This document shows positions 1 to 6,860 of a stretch of 64,000 nt of DNA, one piece after another; the stretch's first letter is position 1, and each line of letters starts with the position of its first letter. The notes beneath the pieces were generated by a model that searched no databases, was not told where the DNA came from, and saw nothing but the letters and a program-made list of their open reading frames with translations. The stretch is from Fructilactobacillus cliffordii (lineage in GTDB: Bacteria > Bacillota > Bacilli > Lactobacillales > Lactobacillaceae), in NCBI RefSeq assembly GCF_024029355.1, contig NZ_CP097117.1, forward strand, positions 1,054,001 through 1,118,000. Direction: 5' to 3'. A program made the position numbers and the translations under genes.

Positions 1-383
1 GCGGGGGTTCCGTCAGCGTTTAAAATGTTCGCGGACACGAACTGGCGCTGACTGCCCGCAATGGCATTTTTCAGGTACTCTTGTCCGTAGTTAAACTCGT
101 GATTACCAACCGTCCCAAAGTCATACTCGATGCTATTAAAGGCCGCGTTAATGGCAGTGGGAGCCACCGCTTTTTCGACCTCAGCTTGATAGTAAGCGAG
201 CGGTGATCCTTCCAAAAAGTCACCGTCGTCGAGGGTCAAGTGATACTCACTTTTTTCTTGCTCCCGCTTTAAAATGGTGGCCGCTTTTTCCAGGCCAAAG
301 GGCTGATTAGCGTGGGGCTTAACGTAATTCGTGGGTGCCAAGAAGCCGTGCGTATCGCTAGTGGTTAAGATTGTCAATTTCAT
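1..383 (-). CDS. 5'-nucleotidase / 2',3'-cyclic phosphodiesterase family protein (3' part outside window)
   Basis: This is the N-terminal 127 residues of a metallophosphatase of the UshA/YfkN type, which hydrolyses nucleoside monophosphates or cyclic nucleotides with a two-metal centre. Visible metal-binding motifs are DTH (residues 10-12), DDGDF (about 54-58) and GNHEF (about 92-96). The reading frame starts with ATG at 383 and runs off the left edge, so the C-terminal nucleotidase domain is not seen. There is no signal peptide at the N-terminus, so a cytoplasmic enzyme is likely. It is divergent from spx, with a good promoter of its own at 417-445. The family is sure; the exact substrate is not. 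Confidence 0.85.
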   Translation of the reverse strand, partial: MKLTILTTSDTHGFLAPTNYVKPHANQPFGLEKAATILKREQEKSEYHLTLDDGDFLEGSPLAYYQAEVEKAVAPTAINAAFNSIEYDFGTVGNHEFNYGQEYLKNAIAGSQRQFVSANILNADGTP

Positions 384-416
384 GTGCAGCCCTCCATCGG
401 ATTGTAGAATGTTTAA

Positions 417-445
417 ATTATAATATTAAAAAGCGTTCGTGTAAA
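417..445 (-). promoter_or_regulatory. Promoter of the nucleotidase gene
   Basis: On the minus strand TTTACA (440-445) is followed after 17 bases by TATAAT (417-422), a near-consensus vegetative promoter 34 bases upstream of the ATG at 383. Confidence 0.7.
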
Positions 446-480
446 TTAAGTAAAGTAATTATTAAGTTTTAAAAAGTGCG

Positions 481-508
481 TTGAACTCTTGGATTATTAT
501 GATAAGAT
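481..508 (+). promoter_or_regulatory. Probable promoter of spx
   Basis: TTGAAC (481-486) lies 16 bases before TAAGAT (503-508), upstream of the spx ribosome site AGGAGG at about 570-575. Confidence 0.5.
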
Positions 509-585
509 AGAGTTGTCTAATAAATAGTCAATATTTGTCAGACGTACTTTATGTCACATGCTTTGCATGAGGAGGTAGGCTGATA

Positions 586-981
586 ATGTTAAACTTATAT
601 GTTGCACCAAGTAGCGCATCTAGTCGGAAGGCTCGGGCTTGGTTAAAAGATCATGACATTCCCTTTAAAGAAAGAAACATTAATTCAAAACCATTAAATG
701 CTGCCGAAGTAAAACACATTTTACGGTTAACTGAAAACGGGAGTGAAGACATCATCTCCACTCGTTCTAACATTTTCAAGAAGCTGCACTTAAACTTGGA
801 TGACTTGTCCTTAACTCAATTAGTTGACTTACTGGTTAAGTACCCAGATTTAATCAAGCGGCCGATTATCTTTGATGACAAGCGGCTCGAAGTGGGTTAC
901 AACGAAGAAGAAATTCGTCGTTTCTTACCACGCAGTATTCGGCAAGCAGAACTCAAAGAACTAGAAGCAAAATTAAGTTAA
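586..981 (+). CDS. Spx/ArsC-family RNA polymerase-binding regulator lacking the CXXC redox switch
   Basis: The protein has 131 residues, the usual length for Spx, which binds the alpha-subunit C-terminal domain of RNA polymerase and controls thiol-stress genes. The fold is shown by the N-terminal SRKARAWL helix, the RPI element (residues 91-93) and the C-terminal EIRRFLPR segment. Where classic Spx has a CXXC disulfide switch at residues 10-13, this protein has S-A-S-S, so both cysteines are serine and redox sensing by that route is impossible. It starts at ATG 586 behind a strong AGGAGG. It is a single gene followed by its own terminator. It may act as a constitutive or non-redox Spx paralogue; other Spx copies may exist elsewhere in the genome. 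Confidence 0.9.
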   Translation: MLNLYVAPSSASSRKARAWLKDHDIPFKERNINSKPLNAAEVKHILRLTENGSEDIISTRSNIFKKLHLNLDDLSLTQLVDLLVKYPDLIKRPIIFDDKRLEVGYNEEEIRRFLPRSIRQAELKELEAKLS

Positions 982-994
982 TAATTACTATGGG

Positions 995-1017
995 CGCCTT
1001 GTATAAGGCGTCTTTTT
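995..1017 (+). terminator. Terminator after spx
   Basis: CGCCTT (995-1000) pairs with AAGGCG (1005-1010) around a GTAT loop, followed by TCTTTTT. Confidence 0.75.
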
Positions 1018-1032
1018 GATTGGAGTAAACTC

Positions 1033-1839
1033 ATGATTAAGTTGATTGCGTTGGATTTAGACAATACCCTCTTAAACTACCAAAAGCAGATTAGTCCCGC
1101 AAACGAACGGGAACTGCGGCGCTTACATGAAGCGGGAATGAAGGTCGTACTCTGTACTGGGCGTCCGATTAACGCCATTTGGAATTACATTGAACAACTG
1201 GGACTAACAGAACCAGAGGATGCCACCATCACTTTTAACGGAGGGTTGGTGCTTGATAACACCACCCGCAAAGTGTTGGCTCAACGGGGGATGAGCAAGC
1301 AAGCCTTACAACCTTTGTACCAATTTGCGCAGGAGCAGGGCGTTCCGTTGGATGTGCTCGATTTTGACCGAGTTTATCCAGTTAATGATCTGGGCAGTTC
1401 GATTTATCGCGATAAGTTAAACGGAAAGATCGACTTTGAACCCCGTTCGTTTGTCGATTTACCGGAGCAAGAGTATGCAAAGGGCATCCTTGCCAATACT
1501 TCCGCTGAACTAGACCAGTTACAACGAGCTTTACCGGATTCCGTAAAACAACAATATCACATCGTCCGTTCGCAACCCGAAATTTTGGAATTTTTACCAC
1601 CGAAAGTGGACAAAGCGGTCGGATTAGCAGATCTCTTACACCACTTTGGTTGGGATTTTTCAAACCTGATGGCATTTGGAGATGCAGAAAACGATGCTGG
1701 CATGTTAGAGAAAGCAGCTGTGGGAGTCGCAATGGGTAATGCTTCTCCAGAAATTAAACAAATTGCAAACTACATCACGACGACGAATGACGCAGACGGG
1801 GTAGCGGTCTTTTTAAGTCAATATTTTCCAAAGGAATAA
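1033..1839 (+). CDS. Cof-type HAD-superfamily phosphatase
   Basis: A 268-residue HAD hydrolase of the Cof/YidA subfamily (type IIB cap), which removes phosphate from sugar phosphates or similar small metabolites in the cytoplasm. Motif I is DLDNTLLN with the nucleophile Asp near residue 8. A CTGRP motif lies near residue 41. The C-terminal motif is AFGDAENDAGML, carrying the Mg-binding Asp pair. Length is typical. It starts at ATG 1033 behind GGAG and stands alone after the spx terminator. Substrates of Cof enzymes overlap widely, so none is assigned. Confidence 0.9.
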   Translation: MIKLIALDLDNTLLNYQKQISPANERELRRLHEAGMKVVLCTGRPINAIWNYIEQLGLTEPEDATITFNGGLVLDNTTRKVLAQRGMSKQALQPLYQFAQEQGVPLDVLDFDRVYPVNDLGSSIYRDKLNGKIDFEPRSFVDLPEQEYAKGILANTSAELDQLQRALPDSVKQQYHIVRSQPEILEFLPPKVDKAVGLADLLHHFGWDFSNLMAFGDAENDAGMLEKAAVGVAMGNASPEIKQIANYITTTNDADGVAVFLSQYFPKE

Positions 1840-1903
1840 ACGAACTTTTTCGTTGAAAAATATCCTAAAATAACCATAAACCGAAAATCATCCCAAAAAG
1901 TGG

Positions 1904-1931
1904 TTGACTTTATGACTTTTTCCTGTATATT
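1904..1931 (+). promoter_or_regulatory. Promoter of the Ile-leader transcript
   Basis: TTGACT (1904-1909), 16 bases, then TATATT (1926-1931) preceded directly by TG (extended -10). It lies 26 bases before the leader-peptide ATG. Confidence 0.65.
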
Positions 1932-1957
1932 TAGAAAAAACGCAAAGGAGACCCATC

Positions 1958-2029
1958 ATGAAACCAACGATGAATTTTACGAACAACGTCTTATTCTTGA
2001 GCTTAATTAACGAAATTATTATTCGTTAG
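1958..2029 (+). CDS. Leader peptide with Ile-Ile-Ile run (23 aa), putative attenuator sensor
   Basis: A short reading frame starting at ATG 1958 behind AAAGGAG (about 1944-1950). It encodes MKPTMNFTNNVL followed by FLSLINEIIIR and ends at TAG 2027-2029. Eight of the 23 residues are Leu, Ile or Val. Three consecutive ATT codons lie at 2015-2023, directly before the first RNA hairpin. The stop codon overlaps the 5' arm of that hairpin. This is the layout of amino-acid attenuation leaders, in which ribosome stalling at scarce-tRNA codons decides between antiterminator and terminator. The amino acid sensed is inferred to be isoleucine. No protein function of its own is expected. Confidence 0.7.
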   Translation: MKPTMNFTNNVLFLSLINEIIIR

Positions 2030-2142
2030 TGAGGTCAAGCATTTTGGACTGACCTCACTCGCTTGAGGCCAGTTTCTTGTTCGCTTACAGATTCATCGCA
2101 TAACAGCGCTGGTTAGTAACTTAACCGGCGCTGTTTTTGTTT
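2028..2142 (+). promoter_or_regulatory. Attenuator region with competing hairpins and intrinsic terminator
   Basis: Arm A AGTGAGGTCA (2028-2037) pairs perfectly with arm B TGACCTCACT (2050-2059). Arm B can instead pair, with one mismatch, with arm C TGAGGCCAG (2064-2072). Arm C can pair with CTGGTT (2109-2114) in the 5' arm of the terminator. The terminator is CAGCGCTGGTTA (2104-2115) with TAACCGGCGCTG (2122-2133), followed by TTTTTGTTTT. A ribosome at the leader stop would mask arm A, free B to pair C and let the terminator form. A ribosome stalled upstream would leave A:B intact, allow C to disrupt the terminator, and so give readthrough. The pairings were read by eye. Confidence 0.65.
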
Positions 2143-2183
2143 TAAGATAGGAATTCTGACACCATTATGGGAGGGAATCACAA

Positions 2184-3281
2184 ATGAAGAAGGCACGACG
2201 AAAGACAACCGAACCCACGCCCACCAATTGGAAGGGTTGGGTATATCAAGTTTCCCAAGGAGTTTCCAATACGATTTTAGCTGTTTTAGGGATGGGGTTA
2301 TTACTGAGTACCCTCGGAACCATGTTGCATTGGCAACCGCTCAACGAAGCCGGTTTGATTGGACAACGGTTATTAGCTCCTGCATTGGGAATGTCCGTAG
2401 CGGTCATGCTCCGAACAACCACGTTGGTTACTGGTGCCACCATGATTGCCTCGACGGTGGGAGCCAACTCGGTGTACTTTACTACCGCTCCGGTTGCCAA
2501 AACCATGACGGCGACCAGCTGGGTGGCTCCCCAAGCAGCTGGATCGGCCATCTTAACAATTGGACAGCCAGTGTCGGCCGTGCTAGCTGCAGTGGTTGCT
2601 GCTTTAATTGGAAAATGGTTAACGGGTAGAACCCCACTTGATTTGGTGTTGGTTCCGCTTGCGACGGCCTTAACTGGTTGTATTGCTGGACTGGGATTTG
2701 CGGCTGTAACCACACCCGCATTGAACTGGATCAGTGAACGGTTGGCAGATACGATGCAAATCAGTCCAATTGTGGGTTCAATGGTAGTGGCCGCCGCTTG
2801 GTTCTTGTTCCTGATGACGCCCGCTTCTTCTGCGGCCTTAGCCATCGCCGTGCAGCTTGATCCGAAGTCTGGTGGGGCAGCCATGATTGGGACCACCATC
2901 GGGTTCGTCATCTTTACCGCGATGTCGTTTAGAGAAAACGATTGGGGTGGCAACATTGCCCAAACGCTGGTAACGCCGAAGGTGCAATTTCCAAATCTCT
3001 TGAAACGACCCCTGTACGCGGTAGGTCCGCTGCTCATCGTAATGGTGCTGGCTCCGATTGCCGTAGTGGGCTTTCATTTTCAGGCACCGTACACGATTGC
3101 CGGATTAGGGTTGAACTCCTTGATTGCGCCGCTCTGGTACTGGGCAAATGACAAGACGGGTCTGGTACTGTTACTGGTCTTTGGAGTGTTAATTCCGGCC
3201 TGCTTGGGCTTTGCTTACTACCAACTATTGAAGCTACTGGGGAAGACGGCACCAGCCGATCTCCACTTAGAAGAAGTGTAA
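2184..3281 (+). CDS. PTS_EIIC_2-family (PfoR-like) integral membrane protein
   Basis: A 365-residue, strongly hydrophobic protein with about nine or ten membrane segments. It belongs to the family annotated as PTS transporter subunit IIC type 2 or PfoR-like. Features include Gly/Ala-rich helices, a re-entrant GQPVSAVLAA segment and polar loops such as FRENDWGGN (about residue 250). No PTS IIA or IIB partner lies beside it, so phosphotransfer-coupled uptake is not supported here. It starts at ATG 2184 behind GGGAGG. It is the only gene behind the Ile-rich leader and attenuator, which suggests a substrate linked to branched-chain amino acids; that link is inference. It ends at a terminator shared with the converging nucleoside hydrolase. 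Confidence 0.75.
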   Translation: MKKARRKTTEPTPTNWKGWVYQVSQGVSNTILAVLGMGLLLSTLGTMLHWQPLNEAGLIGQRLLAPALGMSVAVMLRTTTLVTGATMIASTVGANSVYFTTAPVAKTMTATSWVAPQAAGSAILTIGQPVSAVLAAVVAALIGKWLTGRTPLDLVLVPLATALTGCIAGLGFAAVTTPALNWISERLADTMQISPIVGSMVVAAAWFLFLMTPASSAALAIAVQLDPKSGGAAMIGTTIGFVIFTAMSFRENDWGGNIAQTLVTPKVQFPNLLKRPLYAVGPLLIVMVLAPIAVVGFHFQAPYTIAGLGLNSLIAPLWYWANDKTGLVLLLVFGVLIPACLGFAYYQLLKLLGKTAPADLHLEEV

Positions 3282-3290
3282 TCCAACTAA

Positions 3291-3325
3291 AAAAGGACTG
3301 GAAAACTTTTTCCAGTCCTTTTCTC
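3291..3325. terminator. Bidirectional terminator
   Basis: AAAAGGACTGGAAAA and TTTTCCAGTCCTTTT form a long hairpin with A and T flanks, between two converging genes. Confidence 0.85.
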
Positions 3326-3329
3326 ATGT

Positions 3330-4277
3330 TTAATTGAAGAGTTGTTTAAAGTGATCCATAAAGACCTGGAGGTACCGGTCCTTATCCACGGCCACCGCAA
3401 CTTTAACGTTCGGGTTCGGGTCGTTGAGCCGCGCTTTGTCACCAATTGTCCGAGCGTAGTAAGCATCGTGCTCGGTGGTCACCATCATGTTCATGTCGAT
3501 TGTGGTTACAAAACTAGGGTCAATGGCAACGCCGACGGCCAGGGGATCATGTAAAGAGCAACCACCGAGTTCAGGGTAGAGGTCCGCGTAGACGTCGATG
3601 TAGAAGTCCACAATGTCTGCCATCTTACTTCCCGCTTCGGTAGTCCGCCATTGGCTCGTTTCGTCCTTAGTCAGCAGGGTTCTGAGGGTCACGTCTAAAC
3701 CAACCATGGTGACGTTTAGGTCACTGGTAAAGAGTTGGTTGGCAGCCACAGGATCTTGTTCCACGTTAGCTTCAGCCACGGGGGTCACGTTCCCCGGTAC
3801 CGTGAGGGCTCCGCCCATGATGGTGATGTTGCCAATTTTTTTCATGGTTGCTGGGTCTTGTTCCCAAGCAGACGCAAGATTTGTCATTGGACCCGTGGCT
3901 ACGACGGTCAATTGGTCACCGTATTCTTGGGCAGCGGTTAAGAGAAAATCCACGCCGTCCTGGGTGGCCACTGGTTGGGTGGGAGTTGGGAGCTCCACTT
4001 CTCCAATTCCATTTTCACCGTGAATCTGTGAGTTAACGTCAATTCGTTGGTAGTTGTGATCTAACGGATTTTGGTGACCAATGAACACCGGAACGTCATT
4101 GGCACCCACGAGGTGTAAAATTTTCAGGGCATTTTGGGCGGCCCGGTCGGCTTCGATGTTCCCAAAGGATGACAGGATTCCAATTAATTCAACTTCAGGA
4201 TCAGCCACGGCATAAGCAATCGCCATGGCGTCGTCAATCCCCGTATCAACATCTAAAATCATTTTCTGAACACTCAT
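3330..4277 (-). CDS. Ribonucleoside hydrolase (inosine-uridine preferring family)
   Basis: A 315-residue nucleoside hydrolase that splits nucleosides into base and ribose. The Ca-binding signature DVDTGIDDA is at residues 9-17. An HDPLAVG motif about residue 243 carries the active-site histidine and Asp, and MGGAL lies about residue 155. It starts at ATG 4277 with GGAGGT-like bases just upstream. Released ribose could feed the ribokinase/isomerase fusion seen near 40 kb. The exact Rih subtype cannot be called from sequence. Confidence 0.92.
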   Translation of the reverse strand: MSVQKMILDVDTGIDDAMAIAYAVADPEVELIGILSSFGNIEADRAAQNALKILHLVGANDVPVFIGHQNPLDHNYQRIDVNSQIHGENGIGEVELPTPTQPVATQDGVDFLLTAAQEYGDQLTVVATGPMTNLASAWEQDPATMKKIGNITIMGGALTVPGNVTPVAEANVEQDPVAANQLFTSDLNVTMVGLDVTLRTLLTKDETSQWRTTEAGSKMADIVDFYIDVYADLYPELGGCSLHDPLAVGVAIDPSFVTTIDMNMMVTTEHDAYYARTIGDKARLNDPNPNVKVAVAVDKDRYLQVFMDHFKQLFN

Positions 4278-4365
4278 GCGTTAACCTCCACTAAATATCA
4301 GTTATTTACTCTTATAATACTGGAAAAAACGAGTTAATACAACTTGAAATTAGTTAAATGCGAAC

Positions 4366-4396
4366 AAAAAGCGGCTATCACTTGATAGTCGCTTTT
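4366..4396 (-). terminator. Terminator after the DUF915 hydrolase
   Basis: AAAAAGCG-GCTATCA and TGATAG-TCGCTTTT form a hairpin followed on the minus strand by a U tract. Confidence 0.7.
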
Positions 4397-4407
4397 AGAA
4401 GCATCTG

Positions 4408-5169
4408 TTAGTTAAACATGTATTCCGCGATAATCTTATTGACTTCGGGATTTTCGTGGAGCATGGAGTGTTGGGCTTGTTGCGGGTCACCGTTATAAAC
4501 GTAGAGCTTGTAACTCTTCACATGGCCACGCACTAATTCTTTCATCTTAACCACATCTCGAACGGGAATCAGACCGTCACTTCCGGTATTGCTGACGTTT
4601 CCACAGAAGTTTAGAATCTGCAGGTTCTTAGGCAAGTTCGTGATGTTGGGGTCCTTTAACGGATAGGTGTTCGCCATGGAAACGAAGTGCACGACTTCCG
4701 GTTGATCCGCTGTTTTCCGGTACTTAGTCAAGTAGTCATAGATAATTTCGCCTCCAGAGGAGTGTCCGATTAGGTTAACCTTGTTAATCCCGTAGTTCTT
4801 CTTCAGGTAGGCCAATAACTGCGGCATGTGGGTTGCTTCGAATGCTGGCTTATTGTTAGTTTGAAAGTTCGCTTGAATGACCGGATTATTTTTCCCGATT
4901 TTATTGAACTGCTTAACGGTGCTAACTTTCCCATTGTCCTTGATGTAAACCTGCAGGGCCTTCGTAGCGGCTCCGTTTTTATCCCAGGAAGATACCATGT
5001 AATCAGAGGTAATGTAGTTTCCCCCTAATCCGGGAATGAACACCGTGGCGGTCCGGGATTGCTTGACGTGGTAGTTAGATGCCTTTTGGGTGTTATACCA
5101 CCAGCCACCGAATCCGGTTCCAACGACTAATAAAAAGATGAGAAAAATAAATGTCTTCTTGTGTTTCAT
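4408..5169 (-). CDS. DUF915 alpha/beta-hydrolase with signal anchor
   Basis: A 253-residue extracytoplasmic hydrolase of the DUF915 family common in lactobacilli. Residues 5-24 form a hydrophobic signal anchor after a lysine-rich start. The nucleophile elbow GHSSGG lies near residue 137. An oxyanion-region FIPGLGG motif is at about 44-50, and the late His in the HSMLHENPEV segment completes a likely Ser-Asp-His triad. Substrate is unknown; members are annotated as cell-surface esterases or lipases. It is divergent from the ferredoxin-NADP reductase with only 44 bases between starts. Confidence 0.85.
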   Translation of the reverse strand: MKHKKTFIFLIFLLVVGTGFGGWWYNTQKASNYHVKQSRTATVFIPGLGGNYITSDYMVSSWDKNGAATKALQVYIKDNGKVSTVKQFNKIGKNNPVIQANFQTNNKPAFEATHMPQLLAYLKKNYGINKVNLIGHSSGGEIIYDYLTKYRKTADQPEVVHFVSMANTYPLKDPNITNLPKNLQILNFCGNVSNTGSDGLIPVRDVVKMKELVRGHVKSYKLYVYNGDPQQAQHSMLHENPEVNKIIAEYMFN

Positions 5170-5213
5170 GTTAAAATTCCTTTGTAAATAAAATTTAGTG
5201 AGGACGGATAAGA

Positions 5214-6206
5214 ATGACCAACGATGTCTATGATATCACAATTATTGGCGGGGGGCCCGTCGGAATGTTCACGGGTTTTTACGCCGGATTACGGGAAGCT
5301 AAGGTTCAAATTATTGAAAGTTTGGAACAGCTGGGCGGTCAAGTGATGGCCCAGTATCCCGAAAAGAACATTTTGGATGTGGCCGGCTTTGCTGGGGTTA
5401 GCGGCCGGGAGCTCGTGCAGAATCTGGAAGCGCAGTTGTATACAGTGCCAGAGGTCGAACGCCATCTGAATACGAAGGTGACGAACGTGATCAAGCACGA
5501 GGATTACTTTGAAATTGAAACGACCCAAGGAACCAGTAAGAGCCGAGCGGTTATTTTGGCTGCTGGCAATGGTGCCTTTCACCCTCGAGAATTGCGGGCA
5601 GAAAACGCGGAAGCAGAAACCGGGAAGCACCTGTTTTACGGGATCTCTAATTTAAGTCGTTTTGCTGGCAAAGACGTACTAGTCGCCGGGGGCGGGAATT
5701 CTGCCGTCGACATGGCCTTGATGTTAGAACCGGTAGCCCATCAAGTTACCTTGATTCACCGACGCAACGAATTTCGGGGATTGGAAAAGATGGTCCACCA
5801 ACTGGAGGCATCTTCGGTTCAGATTGTGACGCCTTACCTGATTCAAAAATTGAATGAAGTTGATCACCGGCTCCAGGTGGAAGCAAAACGGATGAAGACG
5901 GACGACGATTTCATCACGATGACGGTCGATGACGTGGTGGTTAACTATGGCTTTATTGCTAACAATAAGGACCTGGAGGCCTGGAACGTGCAACCAGAAT
6001 TGGAACACTCCTTGGTCAAAGTTAATCGCGAGTTAGAAAGTAGCGTACCGTTACTCTTTAGTGTGGGTGATCAGGCCATTTATCCCGGCAAGGATACGCT
6101 AATTGCTACGGGCTTCGGGGAAGCACCGCTGGCCGTGAACACGATTATGAAACGCCTTTACCCAGACCGACGGCTTCCAATTCACAGTACGTCGTTGAAA
6201 CGCTAG
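5214..6206 (+). CDS. Ferredoxin (flavodoxin)-NADP+ reductase, YumC type
   Basis: A 330-residue FAD enzyme of the thioredoxin-reductase-like FNR type, moving electrons between NADPH and ferredoxin or flavodoxin. The FAD-binding GGGPVGMFTG motif is at residues 12-21. The NADPH-binding VAGGGNSAVD motif is near 160-169, and the C-terminal GDQAIYPGKD/LIATGFGEA flavin motif is near 283-303. The CxxC disulfide of thioredoxin reductase is absent, as expected for YumC. It starts at ATG 5214 behind GAGGACGG. The next gene follows after 17 bases and is probably co-transcribed. Confidence 0.93.
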   Translation: MTNDVYDITIIGGGPVGMFTGFYAGLREAKVQIIESLEQLGGQVMAQYPEKNILDVAGFAGVSGRELVQNLEAQLYTVPEVERHLNTKVTNVIKHEDYFEIETTQGTSKSRAVILAAGNGAFHPRELRAENAEAETGKHLFYGISNLSRFAGKDVLVAGGGNSAVDMALMLEPVAHQVTLIHRRNEFRGLEKMVHQLEASSVQIVTPYLIQKLNEVDHRLQVEAKRMKTDDDFITMTVDDVVVNYGFIANNKDLEAWNVQPELEHSLVKVNRELESSVPLLFSVGDQAIYPGKDTLIATGFGEAPLAVNTIMKRLYPDRRLPIHSTSLKR

Positions 6207-6223
6207 AAGGAGTGACCAGCCAG

Positions 6224-6817
6224 ATGTTTACAGACAGTGATTTTAAGGTATTTGACGCATCCACGTTGAACGAACGGATGGAACAAATCCGGACCGTGTT
6301 GGATCCTCAATTTGAGGAAGTGGCGCAGGCCTTCTTGCCGATCTTAGCAGCAACGGGCGAAACGTGGTACGCGCACGTTGCCAAACACCGGATGCGAACC
6401 ACTAATCCACCTGATAATACCTGGGTGGCATTTTCAACGAATCCCCGTGGTTACAAAATGTTGCCCCACTTTGAACTGGGTTGCTGGGCCGACCACTTGT
6501 ATCTATATTTAGCGGTTGAAAGTAACATGAAACCCAAACACACGAGCACAATCGGTCCCAAGTTACAGGACTTGGCTCCGTTAGTAGCCCAGTTACCGAG
6601 TGAATTTGTCCTGAGCGCCAACCATATGGTGGAACAAACTTTACCAATTGCTGACTACGAACAACTAGTTGAGCGATTCCAGCATGTGAAAGCCGCGGAG
6701 GTCTTAATTGGGATTCAAATTCAACGAGGGGATTCACGGTTCGGGACCCCACATTTGCTTGCTGATTTAGAACAGACGTTACAAACCTTATTACCGTTAT
6801 ACCAACGATTGCATTAA
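6224..6817 (+). CDS. UPF0637 (DUF1054, YktB-like) protein
   Basis: A conserved Firmicutes protein of unknown function, 197 residues from ATG 6224. That start has AAGGAG at a good distance (11 bases) and gives the usual family start MFTDSDFKVF. An in-frame GTG at 6212 overlaps the ribosome site and is unlikely. Family landmarks seen are the HVAKHRR-like segment (HVAKHRMR), NPRGYKMLPHFELG and the NHMVEQTLP region. It is soluble, without signal or membrane segments, and sits directly behind the FNR gene. Confidence 0.85.
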   Translation: MFTDSDFKVFDASTLNERMEQIRTVLDPQFEEVAQAFLPILAATGETWYAHVAKHRMRTTNPPDNTWVAFSTNPRGYKMLPHFELGCWADHLYLYLAVESNMKPKHTSTIGPKLQDLAPLVAQLPSEFVLSANHMVEQTLPIADYEQLVERFQHVKAAEVLIGIQIQRGDSRFGTPHLLADLEQTLQTLLPLYQRLH

Positions 6818-6848
6818 AAAAACATTCCCAATTACGGGAATGTTTTTT
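6816..6848. terminator. Bidirectional terminator
   Basis: AAAAAACATTCCC and GGGAATGTTTTTT flank a short loop between converging genes. Confidence 0.85.
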
Positions 6849-6860
6849 GGTTAGGAACGA

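Noticed and set aside
1840..2183. T-box riboswitch for the Ile-linked leader region
   Set aside because: No AGGGTGGNACCGCG antiterminator core or specifier-loop architecture is present. The leader ORF explains the hairpins better.
2246..3037. Long minus-strand frame opposite the PTS_EIIC_2 gene
   Set aside because: It is antisense, without a ribosome site or recognisable domain, and arises from the codon bias of the real gene.
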